From NCBI GenBank assembly GCA_018660265.1, contig JABJKS010000061.1, forward strand, positions 95,139 through 159,138: DNA of 64,000 nt. Reading direction: 5' to 3'. The notes beneath the pieces were generated by a model. That model was not told the DNA's origin and did no database searches. It saw only the letters and a list, made by a program, of their open reading frames with translations. Positions 16,422 to 26,279 of this stretch are shown here, in pieces. The DNA comes from Rhodospirillaceae bacterium. Lineage in GTDB: Bacteria; Pseudomonadota; Alphaproteobacteria; GCA-2731375. How positions within the stretch are numbered: the first letter of the stretch is position 1; the number at the start of each line of letters is the position of its first letter. A program made the position numbers and the translations under genes.

Positions 16422-18040
16422 TGCCGGCCCTTATCTCTGAGATCGATCCAGCTTCAGACAACTTCGCCCGGAATAGCGCTGCCATGATGGCGTTGTTGGA
16501 CGACGTGCGTCTGTTGGAAGGCCGGGTTAGAGCCTATTCGGAACGGGCCCGGCCACGATTTGAAGGGCGGGGGCAATTGCTGCCCCGGGACCGCATCAAT
16601 CTACTGTTGGATCGGGGCACACCGTTTGTCGAACTCTCCACCCTGGCAGGGTTGGGGATGCATGATGATGACGGGGATGAAAAACCCACGGGCGGGGGCA
16701 GCATTACGGGCATCGGCATCGTCTCTGGTGTGCGCTGTATGATTTCCGCCTCCGACAGCGGCATCAAGGGGGGCACATCGACCCCCATGGGCTTGAAGAA
16801 AAAACTTCGCAGCCAGCAAATCGCGTTGGAGAACAAGCTGCCGACCATTGCCCTGGTAGAATCAGGCGGTGCCAATCTGCTCTACCAATCAGAATTGTTT
16901 GTTGAGGGGGGACGCACCTTTGCCAATCAAGCGCGTCTTTCGGCTGCCGGGATCCCGCAAATTACTGTCGTCCATGGCTCCTCCACTGCTGGCGGGGCCT
17001 ATGTGCCCGGATTGTCGGACTATGTGGTTGTGGTCCGCGACCGGGCAAAGATTTTCCTGGCCGGGCCGCCGTTGTTGAAATCCGCCACGGGGGAGATCGC
17101 CACGGATGAGGAATTGGGCGGTGCGGACCTGCACGCCTCCGTCGCGGGCACGGCGGAATATATAGCCGACGATGATGCCCAGGCCATTGCCGTGGCCCGT
17201 GATGTCATGGCGAAACTGCGTTGGAACGATGTCCTGCCGCTACAAACGAAGCCGGCGTATCAAGAACCGCTTTACGGGGCGGAAGAACTGTTGGGCGTCG
17301 TGCCGGTGGACTATGCAAAGCCCTATGATGCCCGTGAACTGATCGCCCGGCTGGTGGATGGTTCCAACTTTCTGGATTTTAAGGCCGCTTTTGGTGTTGC
17401 CACGGTTTGCGGCCATGCCTCCATCCAGGGGCACCCCTGTGGCATCATCGGCAATAACGGCCCCATCGATGCCCAGGGCTCGGTCAAGGCGGCGCAGTTC
17501 ATACAGCTTTGTTCCCAATCGGGCACGCCGATCATCTATCTGCAAAACACCACCGGCTACATGGTTGGACGGGATGCCGAAACCGGGGGGATCGTCAAAC
17601 ACGGTTCCAAAATGATCCAGGCGGTGGCCAACGCCACGGTGCCGCAGCTTACCATGATGGTCGGCGGATCCTTTGGCGCGGGCAACTATGGCATGTGCGG
17701 GCGATCCTTTGATCCGCGCTTTATCTTTGCCTGGCCGAATTATCGCATCTCGGTCATGGGCGGGGCGCAGGCGGCGGGCGTCATGCGCATCGTTACCGAA
17801 GCCAAGGCGGAACGTGAAGGGAAGGAGCCAGACAGGTCGGCTCTGGACGAGATGTACAATTCCATCGTCAGCCAGATCGATGGGGAATCCACGGCCCTTT
17901 ACGCCACGGCCCGGCTTTGGGATGACGGCATTATCGACCCCCGCGACAGCCGCAAGGTCCTGGGCTATGCCCTGTCCATTTGCGGCGAGGCGGAACAACG
18001 ACCCTTGCGGGCGAACACATTTGGCGTCGCCCGCGGCTAG
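16421..18040 (+). CDS. Acyl-CoA carboxylase, carboxyltransferase (beta) subunit
   Basis: A 539-residue biotin-dependent carboxyltransferase. It has the N-terminal RDRINLLLDRGTPFVELS and the crotonase-like CT domains, with ESGGANLLYQSE and later QNTTGYMVGRDAE and GGSFGAGNYGMCGR. The length and the last motif fit 3-methylcrotonyl-CoA or geranyl-CoA carboxylase beta (LiuB/AtuC) better than propionyl-CoA carboxylase. It transfers the carboxyl group from carboxybiotin on the alpha subunit (19306-21276) to the gamma carbon of a 3-methyl-2-enoyl-CoA. Which of the two substrates is used cannot be decided by eye. Confidence 0.87.
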   Translation: MPALISEIDPASDNFARNSAAMMALLDDVRLLEGRVRAYSERARPRFEGRGQLLPRDRINLLLDRGTPFVELSTLAGLGMHDDDGDEKPTGGGSITGIGIVSGVRCMISASDSGIKGGTSTPMGLKKKLRSQQIALENKLPTIALVESGGANLLYQSELFVEGGRTFANQARLSAAGIPQITVVHGSSTAGGAYVPGLSDYVVVVRDRAKIFLAGPPLLKSATGEIATDEELGGADLHASVAGTAEYIADDDAQAIAVARDVMAKLRWNDVLPLQTKPAYQEPLYGAEELLGVVPVDYAKPYDARELIARLVDGSNFLDFKAAFGVATVCGHASIQGHPCGIIGNNGPIDAQGSVKAAQFIQLCSQSGTPIIYLQNTTGYMVGRDAETGGIVKHGSKMIQAVANATVPQLTMMVGGSFGAGNYGMCGRSFDPRFIFAWPNYRISVMGGAQAAGVMRIVTEAKAEREGKEPDRSALDEMYNSIVSQIDGESTALYATARLWDDGIIDPRDSRKVLGYALSICGEAEQRPLRANTFGVARG

Positions 18041-18099
18041 GTATGTGATGTTGCTAGACCACCCACGCCCCAACAAACAGAAAAGGCGGAGTATTTGCC

Positions 18100-19260
18100 A
18101 TGTTATTCACAGAACAGCACGAAGAGTTACGTAATTCCGTACGCCGTTTCGTTGAGGCGGAGATCAACCCTTACGTGGATGATTGGGAAGAAGAAGGACG
18201 TTTCCCGGCCCACGAGCTGTTCAAGAAGATGGGCAGCCAGGGTTTCCTCGGTGTTGATAAGGCCGAGGACGTGGGCGGTATGGGCCTGGACTATTCCTAT
18301 GTCATGGCCTTTGCCGAAGAAATGGGCACGGCCCATCACGGCTCCGTCCCCATGGCGGTCGGGGTGCAGACGGCCATGGCGACGCCCGCATTGGCGCAGT
18401 TCGGCTCGGACGAATTGCGGCAGGAGTTTCTTGCCCCCGCAGTCAGCGGCGATATGGTTGCCGCCATCGGGGTCACGGAGCCCGGCGCGGGCTCTGATGT
18501 TGCGTCCTTGAAGACCAATGCCCGCAAGGATGGCGATGATTACATCATCAATGGTTCTAAAATGTTTATCACCAACGGTGCCCAGGCGGATTGGGTCTGC
18601 CTGTTGTGCAATACCTCCGACGGGCCCATCCATCGTAACAAAACCCTAATCTGCGTCCCCATGAATACGCCCGGCGTGACGGTGGAGCGGACACTGAACA
18701 AAATGGGTATGCGCGCCTCTGACACCGCTTTGATCTTTTTTGATGATGTACGGGTGCCCCAGCGCAATCGCATTGCCAATGAGGGTGAGGGTTTTACCTA
18801 TCAGATGATCCAGTTTCAGGAGGAGCGTTTGTGGGGCGCTCTGAGCATGCTGCGGCCTATGGAAAAGGCCATCCAGGATACAATCGAATATACCCGGGAT
18901 CGAAAAATATTCGGCGGCTCGATCCTGGATAATCAAGTTGTGCATTTCCGCATGGCGGAGCTGACGACGGAGATTGAACTGCTGCGTTCCCTGGTTTACC
19001 GGGCTGGCGAGGACCTGGTGGCGGGGGAGGATGTGACCTATCTCGCCTCCATGGCCAAGCTAAAGGGCGGTCGTCTGGTACGCGAGGTTTCCGATAGCTG
19101 CCTGCAATACTGGGGCGGCATGGGCTATATGTGGGAGAGCAAGATCGGCCGTCTGTTCCGCGACGGTCGCCTGATGTCCATCGGCGGTGGTGCGGATGAG
19201 GTGATGTTGCAGATCCTCTGTAAATACATGGACATCCTGCCGGGCCGCCGAAACAAATGA
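18100..19260 (+). CDS. Acyl-CoA dehydrogenase, AtuD-like
   Basis: A 386-residue flavoenzyme that oxidises an acyl-CoA to the 2-enoyl-CoA. It carries the FAD and substrate motifs IGVTEPGAGSDVASLKT and QYWGGMGYMWESKI. The usual medium-chain catalytic Glu near the C-terminus (E-G-T) is replaced by SIGGGADE. A Glu occurs instead in FQEERLWGA, at the position used by isovaleryl-CoA and long-chain dehydrogenases. The sequence resembles citronellyl-CoA dehydrogenase AtuD as I remember it. Its position between the two carboxylase subunits fits oxidation before carboxylation of a 3-methyl-branched acyl-CoA. Confidence 0.87.
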   Translation: MLFTEQHEELRNSVRRFVEAEINPYVDDWEEEGRFPAHELFKKMGSQGFLGVDKAEDVGGMGLDYSYVMAFAEEMGTAHHGSVPMAVGVQTAMATPALAQFGSDELRQEFLAPAVSGDMVAAIGVTEPGAGSDVASLKTNARKDGDDYIINGSKMFITNGAQADWVCLLCNTSDGPIHRNKTLICVPMNTPGVTVERTLNKMGMRASDTALIFFDDVRVPQRNRIANEGEGFTYQMIQFQEERLWGALSMLRPMEKAIQDTIEYTRDRKIFGGSILDNQVVHFRMAELTTEIELLRSLVYRAGEDLVAGEDVTYLASMAKLKGGRLVREVSDSCLQYWGGMGYMWESKIGRLFRDGRLMSIGGGADEVMLQILCKYMDILPGRRNK

Positions 19261-19305
19261 GACCAAACAAGTGAGCCACCTGAAGACGAGAAGGGATACC
19301 AACAT

Positions 19306-21276
19306 ATGGCCTTTACCAAGGTCCTGATCGCCAATCGCGGCGAAATTGCCTGCCGTATCATGCGCACGTCCCATGCCATGGGCTATCGCACAGTCGCCGT
19401 ATATTCCGAAGCCGATGGGGATGCCCCGCATGTTCAGTTGGCCGACCAGGCGGTTTGTATCGGACCGGCCCCGGTTGCCGAGTCTTATTTAAATGTCAGC
19501 GCCATACTTGCTGCCGCAGCCCGCACCGGCGCGGATGCGGTGCATCCCGGCTACGGCTTCTTGGCGGAGAACGCGGCTTTCGCCCAGGCCTGTGCCGATG
19601 CAGGTTTGACCTTCATTGGGCCATCACCCAAGGCCATCGACCTGATGGGCAACAAGCGCCTGGCGAAGCTGCGCATGGCGGATGCGGATGTCCCCTGTGT
19701 GCCCGGTTACAGCGGCGCTGATCAGGACGATGGCGTGCTGACGGCGGAAGGGGAGAGCATTGGCTTTCCCCTGATGGTCAAGGCGGCTTCAGGCGGCGGC
19801 GGACGCGGTATGCGCCTGGTGGAAAATGCGGCTGATCTGCCTGCCGCCATTACCGGTGCCCGCTCGGAGGCGGAGAACGCTTTTGGCTCCGGCGAATTGA
19901 TCCTGGAAAAAGCGGTCATCGAACCGCGCCATGTGGAAATACAGGTCTTTGCCGACAGTCGCGGTAACTGCGTACACCTGGGCGAACGTGATTGTTCCAT
20001 CCAGCGCCGGCATCAAAAGGTGGTGGAGGAAGCGCCATCGCCTGCGGTAGGTCCGGAACTGCGCGCTGCCATGGGGGCAGCAGCCGTGGCCGCTGCCCAG
20101 GCCATCAACTATCAGGGTGCCGGCACGGTGGAATTCCTGCTTGGTGCGGATGGCAGCTTTTTCTTTCTGGAAATGAACACCCGCCTGCAGGTGGAACACC
20201 CGGTGACGGAAATGATCACTGGCCTGGATCTGGTGGAATGGCAGTTGCGTGTGGCGGCGGGAGAGCCATTGCCTCTGGATCAGAATGGCATCACCTATGA
20301 CGGCCATGCCATCGAAGTCCGCCTTTATGCCGAGGATCCTTATGCGGATTTCCTGCCGCAAACAGGCACGGTTGTTGCCTGGCGGCCGTCACCGGATGTG
20401 CGCGTTGATACCGGCATTGTGGAAGGCCAGGAAATCTCACCCTTTTATGACCCCATGGTGGCCAAGGTGATCGCGCACGGCGGTGATCGAGAGGAGGCCC
20501 GCCGTCGTCTGGTGCGCGGCCTGGAGGATACGACCTTGCTGGGCCTGCCAAACAATCGCGGCTTTTTGGTGGACGTCCTGCGCCATGAACGCTTTGCCGA
20601 TGGCAGCGCGACGACGGCCTTTATCGGCGAACATTTTCCCGATTTATTGCGCCCGGTGCCCAGTGCTGCGGCCCGCGCCCTGGCCGCCGTGCTGATCTAT
20701 CGCCACAGCATCCGGAATGGCCCCCAAGATGGGGCACAGATGGGCTGGCGTTCGGCTTCGCCCATCGTGGTTGCCATTGACCTTCGGTTTGACGCGGAAA
20801 AATGCGCTTGCCGGATTTCCCCGACCGGTACGGGGTTTCAGGTATCCCTGGATGATGACGCGGCCGAAACATTGCAATTGATCAGTGTCTCGGACGGCAG
20901 CGTTCGGTTCGCCTGGGATGGTGTGGTGAGTACCGCGAACTTTGCCTATGAGGATGACGATTTGCATCTGGATCTGGCAGGGGGCAGCAACAGGTTCTTT
21001 GAATTTACCCCGGCCCTGGCGGCGGCAACGGCGCGTGAAGGAGATGGCCGTTTAATTGCGCCCATGGCCGGGCGCATCGTTTCGGTAGGTGCACAGCCAG
21101 GCGAAACGGTGGTCAAGGGCCAGATCCTGGTGATCCTGGAAGCCATGAAGATGGAACACGAGATTAAGGCCCCTGCTGATGGCGTCGTGGCGGAAATCGG
21201 TGTGACCGAAGGCGATCAGGTCAAGCCACGGCAAATGCTGGCGGTGGTCGCGGCAGAGTCTGAGGCGGCAGAGTAG
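19306..21276 (+). CDS. Acyl-CoA carboxylase, biotin carboxylase/carrier (alpha) subunit
   Basis: A 656-residue fusion of a biotin carboxylase (FTKVLIANRGEIACRIMRT at the N-terminus, the ATP-grasp loop VKAASGGGGRGMR, and EMNTRLQVEHPVTE), a linking domain and a C-terminal biotinyl carrier domain. The biotinylated Lys lies in EAMKMEHE, about 40 residues from the end. Length and layout match 3-methylcrotonyl-CoA or geranyl-CoA carboxylase alpha (LiuD/AtuF). It works with the subunit at 16421-18040. Biotin protein ligase must be elsewhere. Confidence 0.92.
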   Translation: MAFTKVLIANRGEIACRIMRTSHAMGYRTVAVYSEADGDAPHVQLADQAVCIGPAPVAESYLNVSAILAAAARTGADAVHPGYGFLAENAAFAQACADAGLTFIGPSPKAIDLMGNKRLAKLRMADADVPCVPGYSGADQDDGVLTAEGESIGFPLMVKAASGGGGRGMRLVENAADLPAAITGARSEAENAFGSGELILEKAVIEPRHVEIQVFADSRGNCVHLGERDCSIQRRHQKVVEEAPSPAVGPELRAAMGAAAVAAAQAINYQGAGTVEFLLGADGSFFFLEMNTRLQVEHPVTEMITGLDLVEWQLRVAAGEPLPLDQNGITYDGHAIEVRLYAEDPYADFLPQTGTVVAWRPSPDVRVDTGIVEGQEISPFYDPMVAKVIAHGGDREEARRRLVRGLEDTTLLGLPNNRGFLVDVLRHERFADGSATTAFIGEHFPDLLRPVPSAAARALAAVLIYRHSIRNGPQDGAQMGWRSASPIVVAIDLRFDAEKCACRISPTGTGFQVSLDDDAAETLQLISVSDGSVRFAWDGVVSTANFAYEDDDLHLDLAGGSNRFFEFTPALAAATAREGDGRLIAPMAGRIVSVGAQPGETVVKGQILVILEAMKMEHEIKAPADGVVAEIGVTEGDQVKPRQMLAVVAAESEAAE

Positions 21277-21301
21277 CCAAGACGCGAGGAGTATTCCGAC
21301 A

Positions 21302-22456
21302 ATGAACATCCCCAATCAACCAAGCAGCCTCTATTACACAGATGAGCATGTGGCCTTCCGCGACACCATGCGCCGTTTTGTAGAGCGGGAGATCGAGCCC
21401 TATGCGACTGAATGGGACGAGGCGGAGGAATTTCCACGGGAACTGTATAAAAAGGCGGCGGAAGTCGGCTTGCTGCAACTGGGTTATCCCGAAGAATACG
21501 GCGGTATCACATGTGACCGTTTCTTCAATGTCATCGTCGCCCAGGAATTGGCTCGGGCCGGGGCCGGCGGCATCTATGCCTCGTTAATGAGCCACACCAT
21601 CGGCACGCCTCATTTGGCTCAATTCGGCTCTGACGAATTAAAGGCCCGGGTTCTGCCAAGTGTGTTGGCGGGTGAGAAGATCGCTGCCCTGGCGGTTACC
21701 GAACCATCGGGCGGCTCGGATGTGGCGCAGTTGAAGACCACGGCCAAGCGGGATGGGGATGACTATATTGTCAACGGCCAGAAGATATTCATAACCTCCG
21801 GCGTCAGGGCGGATTTTTATACCGTCGCAGTCCGCACGGGTGGTGAGGGCCTGGGCGGTATCTCGTTGTTGATGATCGAAAGGGACCGGCCGGGGTTCGA
21901 ACGGACAAAACTAAAGAAAATGGGTTGGTGGGCCTCGGATACCGCAGCCCTGTATTTTGATGACGTGCGGGTTCCCGTCGCCAACTTAATTGGGGAGGAG
22001 CACCAGGGCTTTAAGGCGATCATGCATAATTTCAACTATGAACGCCTTGGCATGTCCGCCTCTGCCCTGGGCTATGCCCAGACCTGCCTGGATGAGGCGA
22101 CGTCTTATGCCAAGGAGCGCCATACTTTTGGCAAGCCTTTGATCGAGAACCAGGTGATCCGCCATAAGCTGGTGGACATGGCCATGCGGATCAATTCCGG
22201 TGTCGCCTATCTGGAAAACCTGACCTGGCGGGATATGCAAAAGGAACGCGTGGTCGCCGACGTCTGCATGTTGAAGGTCCATGCGACATCGACAATGGAA
22301 TTCTGCGCCAATGAGGCCATGCAGATCCTGGGCGGGGCCGGCTATATGCGCGGCGGCAAGGTGGAACGCATTTATCGTGAGTGCAAAGTCATGGCCATCG
22401 GCGGCGGATCAGCGGAAATCATGAAGGACCTGGCGGGCCGGCAAATGGGGCTTTAG
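21302..22456 (+). CDS. Acyl-CoA dehydrogenase (second in operon)
   Basis: A 384-residue acyl-CoA dehydrogenase with ALAVTEPSGGSDVAQLKTTA and MQILGGAGYMRGGKVERIYRE. As in the first enzyme, the E-G-T catalytic site is changed (AIGGGSAE). A Glu is found in NFNYERLGMSA, at the isovaleryl-CoA dehydrogenase position. It is not a recent duplicate of the 18100 gene, since the sequences differ along their length. It ends the operon. Its TAG stop lies in a short palindrome shared with the convergent gene. Confidence 0.88.
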   Translation: MNIPNQPSSLYYTDEHVAFRDTMRRFVEREIEPYATEWDEAEEFPRELYKKAAEVGLLQLGYPEEYGGITCDRFFNVIVAQELARAGAGGIYASLMSHTIGTPHLAQFGSDELKARVLPSVLAGEKIAALAVTEPSGGSDVAQLKTTAKRDGDDYIVNGQKIFITSGVRADFYTVAVRTGGEGLGGISLLMIERDRPGFERTKLKKMGWWASDTAALYFDDVRVPVANLIGEEHQGFKAIMHNFNYERLGMSASALGYAQTCLDEATSYAKERHTFGKPLIENQVIRHKLVDMAMRINSGVAYLENLTWRDMQKERVVADVCMLKVHATSTMEFCANEAMQILGGAGYMRGGKVERIYRECKVMAIGGGSAEIMKDLAGRQMGL

Positions 22457-22511
22457 ACCAATGTCGAGAGGTACTCAGCCCGGCGACTCGAGGAATATCG
22501 AGATGGTCTAG
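22454..22511. repeat. Short palindrome holding the stop codons of two convergent genes
   Basis: The 58-bp interval begins TAGACCAATGTCGA and ends TCGAGATGGTCTAG, an imperfect inverted repeat. The stop of the acyl-CoA dehydrogenase (TAG 22454) and the stop of the opposite gene (CTA 22508) are the outermost bases. There is no T tract, so it is not a typical terminator. The ends share TAGACCA with the MITE-like element at 36028-36292, but the interior is different. Confidence 0.5.
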
Positions 22512-23500
22512 TCGCTGTAGGCCAGGTTCGGATTAACAGCAGTTAAGATGCCGTCGTTCAATTCCATGGTGCAGTACGGCGTTTCAACAGTTTGATTGGG
22601 TTTGTAACTGAACAGAATATCCCAACCAGCGTCCACAAACAGTTTTTCCATTTTATTATGAACATCTTCGCCGTGGGTGCCCATGTGCACCCGTCGAACT
22701 TTTTGGGTCAACGCATCCATAGCGGGGGGGAAGACGACTGTTTCGGATTGCTGCATGTCGGCTTCCACGTAGTCGACCCGTGCATAGGGTGCCAACAGGT
22801 CTTTCAGGGTTACGGCGCTGACGAAGGTAATCTCAGCGTTGAAGTCATAGTCCGTGCCGGGTGCAAGATCGATGCTCAAGTCGGTGCTGTTCCGCAGCAA
22901 GAGATTTTTCGCCAGCCTTTCCATAGAATCGCTTTGCTGGGCCAGATCCAGGATACCCATGCGATTAGCGCGGCTATTGGTCATTACGGAATTTTGCGCT
23001 CCCGAGCCCGGTGCGCCGATGGGGAAGAGGACTGGATTGTTGTCTCCACTCATCGCGGCCTCGATCAACCAATGGTCGTCTGGATTAATGCCGTTATAGC
23101 GGAAATGTTTCCGGGTCATTTCGATGTTTTCGGCCATGCCATCGACCGCTACCAATTGTGCAGGCATGGGGTTCAGTGCCTGCAGCGCCAAATAAGCGTT
23201 GACCGCCTGGCCGCCGTAGCAAGCTCCCAGGGTCATCATGACATAGGATCCTCGTGCTTCACGGGCCGCAGCCACTGCATTGAAATATTCGAACCAATCT
23301 TCCCCCGTCGGCAGGTCAGGTGAATTCGTCTCAATAATCCCATCGCCTGTTGTTTCCGGATCTACGCCCCATATTTTTCTGAATTCCGCTGATGTCCGTT
23401 GCCCCAGGAAGTCGATAAGGAAACCTTTTTCGACATATCCGGAGAACGGCTCCACGTCTTTAAACGTATCCAAATATGGTTCGAAATCATTAACCGTCAT
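22508..23500 (-). CDS. FkbM-like putative methyltransferase
   Basis: A 330-residue protein. The C-terminal part (YVEADMQQSETVVFPPAMD, then KVRRVHMGTHGEDVH and AGWDILFSYKPN) looks like the FkbM-type S-adenosylmethionine methyltransferase domain. The segment MTLGACYGGQAVNAYLAL in the first half would be the cofactor loop. FkbM enzymes methylate sugars or natural products, often in surface-glycan pathways. I placed the start at ATG 23500, because AAAGGA then lies about nine bases upstream; the track start at 23509 would have almost no spacing. It is isolated from other glycan genes. Confidence 0.6.
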   Translation of the reverse strand: MTVNDFEPYLDTFKDVEPFSGYVEKGFLIDFLGQRTSAEFRKIWGVDPETTGDGIIETNSPDLPTGEDWFEYFNAVAAAREARGSYVMMTLGACYGGQAVNAYLALQALNPMPAQLVAVDGMAENIEMTRKHFRYNGINPDDHWLIEAAMSGDNNPVLFPIGAPGSGAQNSVMTNSRANRMGILDLAQQSDSMERLAKNLLLRNSTDLSIDLAPGTDYDFNAEITFVSAVTLKDLLAPYARVDYVEADMQQSETVVFPPAMDALTQKVRRVHMGTHGEDVHNKMEKLFVDAGWDILFSYKPNQTVETPYCTMELNDGILTAVNPNLAYSD

Positions 23501-23624
23501 GTCGCCCATCCTTTATCTAAATCCAGGCCGGATTATCAGAAATTATGGCTACTAAATGGTTAATATCTGCATCAATCAACATGCCAGGGCTTGACCAAAT
23601 TTGTTGGGACGGGCAAGCAGGGGC

Positions 23625-26273
23625 ATGATAAATGATACGCCCCAAACCAGCCATCCCGAGACCATCCACCTAAGCGATTATCAACCGCCCGCATTTCTGG
23701 TTGATGACGTTGCCCTTGAATTTGATCTGCTGCCCGATGCAACCCAGGTGGTTACCCGGCTGCGGCTGACCAGAAATCCGGCCCATCGCAATAGCGCGGC
23801 GGATTTGTATCTTGAGGGGGAGGAGTTGGAGCTTTTGTCCCTCAGCCTGAATGGGACTGCCCTTGGCCCGAATGACTATGTTGTTGGTGCGGCTGGGCTT
23901 AGCCTGAGCGTGCCGGGCGATGCGGGCGAGCTTGAAATCACAACCAGAATAGCACCTGCAGCCAATACCAAGCTGGAAGGGCTGTATCAATCCGGGGGTA
24001 TCTTCTGCACCCAGTGCGAGGCGGAAGGGTTTCGCCGTATCACTTATTTTCCCGACCGGCCCGACGTCATGACCACCTATCGGGTGACCATGCGGGCGGA
24101 CAAGGTGGCCTGTCCGGTGCTGTTGTCCAACGGCAATTTGGTTGAGGCAGGCGATCTGCCCGATGGCCGGCATTTCGCCGTCTGGGATGACCCGTTTCCA
24201 AAACCGTCATATCTGTTCGCCCTTGTGGCCGGTGATCTGTCCTGGCTGGAAGATAATTTCGTCACAATGTCGGGACGGGACGTGACATTGCGGATCTACA
24301 CAGACCCCGACAACGAAGACCGTTGCGCCTATGCCATGGGGGCTTTGCAACGTTCCATGCGCTGGGACGAAGAAAAATACGGTCTGGAATACGATCTGGA
24401 TCTGTTCAACATCGTCGCCATCAATGATTTCAACATGGGTGCCATGGAGAATAAGAGCCTGAACGTTTTCAACGCGAAATACGTTTTGGCCAACCCGGAA
24501 ACAGCGACGGACGACGACTATGCCAATATCGAGGCCATCGTGGCGCATGAATATTTCCACAATTGGACCGGCAACCGGGTCACCTGCCGGGACTGGTTTC
24601 AACTAAGCCTGAAGGAAGGCCTGACGGTCTTTCGCGATCAGCAATTCTCTGCTGATATGCGCTCCGCCCCGGTGCAGCGTATCAAGGATGTCCGTGGCCT
24701 GCGGGCCGCGCAATTCCCTGAAGACGCGGGCCCCCTGGCCCATCCCGTTCGCCCGGCCAGTTATATGGAGATCAACAATTTCTATACCGCCACGGTCTAT
24801 GAAAAAGGGGCTGAGGTGATCGGCATGTATCAGACCCTGTTAGGCGCGCGTGGCTTCCGCAAAGGCATGGATCTGTATTTTGAACGCCACGACGGCCAGG
24901 CGGTAACGACGGATGATTTCCTCGCAGCAATGGCGGATGCCAACGATGCCGATCTGGAACAGTTCAAGCTGTGGTACAGCCAAGCCGGCACGCCTGAAAT
25001 TCATGCCTCCGGCAGTTATGATCCCGATGCACGGACTTATGAATTGAGCTTGAGCCAGAACCTACCCGCGACACCCGATGGTGTCAGCAAACAGCCCATG
25101 CAGATCCCTGTCGCGGTTGGCTTGCTGGATGCTCAGGGGGCCGACTTTCCCCTGACCGAAGACGGCGCGACGACGGTGGTTGTCGATCTGAACAGCGCCG
25201 ATACGACTGTCAGGTTCGAAGATATTGCCAGCCCGCCGGTACCCTCCATCAACCGGGGTTTCTCCGCCCCCATCCAGGTTCGCCAGGAATTGCCCGAAGG
25301 TGGTGCCGCCTTCCTGATGGCCCATGACAGTGATCCCTTCAATCGCTGGGAGGCGGGACAGCAATATGCCGCCGGTCTGTTGAAAACCATGAGCGAAGAG
25401 ATTTCGTCCGGCCAGGCACCTCTCATCGATCAGGATTATATCAGTGCGGTCAGACTAACCCTGACGGATGCCGGTCTTGACCCGGCCTTCGTCACCCTGG
25501 CCTGTCAGCTGCCTAGCGAGCAATTTCTGGCGGAGCAGGTCGAAGCTGCCGATCCAACATCAATCCATCTGGCACGCGAAGCTTTGCGCTCGGCTGTTGC
25601 ACGGAACCTGCGCGATGATCTTCTTGCCATTTATGATGGCAATCGATCCAATGCGCCGTTTAGTCCGGATTCCGACTCCGCCGGGCGGCGGGCTTTGAAA
25701 AACCTGGCTCTATCCTATCTTTCGACACTGGATGATGACCGCTGTCAGGCTTTGGCGGGCAATCAGTTCCGGGACGCTGATAATATGACGGACCGCATGG
25801 CGGCCCTTTGGGCCCTCAATGACAAGGAAGGTGGCGAGCGGGAGGCGGCCCTGGCGACCTTCCATGATCAGTTCAAGGATGATGCGGTCGTGATCGATAA
25901 ATGGCTGTCGTTGCAGGCGGCATCGTCGCGCCCGGATACTTTGGAGCAAGTCGTCGCATTGATGGATCATTCGGTATTTTCCATCACCCAGCCCAATAAG
26001 GTGCGGGCCTTGATCTCTGCCTTTTGCGGGGCCAATCCCTATCGCTTCCACACTCCGGACGGCAGCGGATACCGCTTTCTGGCCGACAAGGTTTTGCAGC
26101 TGGACCCGATCAATCCCCAGGTCGCCGCGCGCCTGGCGACCCAGTTGGGCCGCTGGCGTCGTTATGACGAGACGCGCCAGGGCTTGATGCGGGCGGAGCT
26201 GTCGCGCATTCTTGCCGCTGAAACCTTGTCTGCAGACGTCTTCGAGATCGCCTCGAAGGCCCTGGGCGATTAA
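23625..26273 (+). CDS. pepN: Aminopeptidase N
   Basis: An 882-residue zinc metallopeptidase of the M1 family that removes N-terminal residues from peptides in the cytoplasm. It has the exopeptidase motif MGAMENKSLN and the zinc site HEYFHNW (His308 and His312) with the third ligand Glu 19 residues on in SLKEGLTVFRD. The length and C-terminal helical domain match proteobacterial PepN. The start was moved from TTG 23601 to ATG 23625; the AGGGG is very close to it, so the start remains somewhat uncertain. Confidence 0.95.
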   Translation: MINDTPQTSHPETIHLSDYQPPAFLVDDVALEFDLLPDATQVVTRLRLTRNPAHRNSAADLYLEGEELELLSLSLNGTALGPNDYVVGAAGLSLSVPGDAGELEITTRIAPAANTKLEGLYQSGGIFCTQCEAEGFRRITYFPDRPDVMTTYRVTMRADKVACPVLLSNGNLVEAGDLPDGRHFAVWDDPFPKPSYLFALVAGDLSWLEDNFVTMSGRDVTLRIYTDPDNEDRCAYAMGALQRSMRWDEEKYGLEYDLDLFNIVAINDFNMGAMENKSLNVFNAKYVLANPETATDDDYANIEAIVAHEYFHNWTGNRVTCRDWFQLSLKEGLTVFRDQQFSADMRSAPVQRIKDVRGLRAAQFPEDAGPLAHPVRPASYMEINNFYTATVYEKGAEVIGMYQTLLGARGFRKGMDLYFERHDGQAVTTDDFLAAMADANDADLEQFKLWYSQAGTPEIHASGSYDPDARTYELSLSQNLPATPDGVSKQPMQIPVAVGLLDAQGADFPLTEDGATTVVVDLNSADTTVRFEDIASPPVPSINRGFSAPIQVRQELPEGGAAFLMAHDSDPFNRWEAGQQYAAGLLKTMSEEISSGQAPLIDQDYISAVRLTLTDAGLDPAFVTLACQLPSEQFLAEQVEAADPTSIHLAREALRSAVARNLRDDLLAIYDGNRSNAPFSPDSDSAGRRALKNLALSYLSTLDDDRCQALAGNQFRDADNMTDRMAALWALNDKEGGEREAALATFHDQFKDDAVVIDKWLSLQAASSRPDTLEQVVALMDHSVFSITQPNKVRALISAFCGANPYRFHTPDGSGYRFLADKVLQLDPINPQVAARLATQLGRWRRYDETRQGLMRAELSRILAAETLSADVFEIASKALGD

Positions 26274-26279
26274 TCCGGC

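Noticed and set aside
18053-18061. CTAGACCAC near the start of the acyl-CoA dehydrogenase leader, identical to the MITE end
   Set aside because: Only nine bases match and no inverted partner is found nearby, so it is most likely chance.
22592-23323. 243-residue plus-strand ORF opposite the FkbM-like gene
   Set aside because: The minus-strand frame has a coherent methyltransferase-like pattern and a better start. The plus-strand product looks random and Cys/His-rich.
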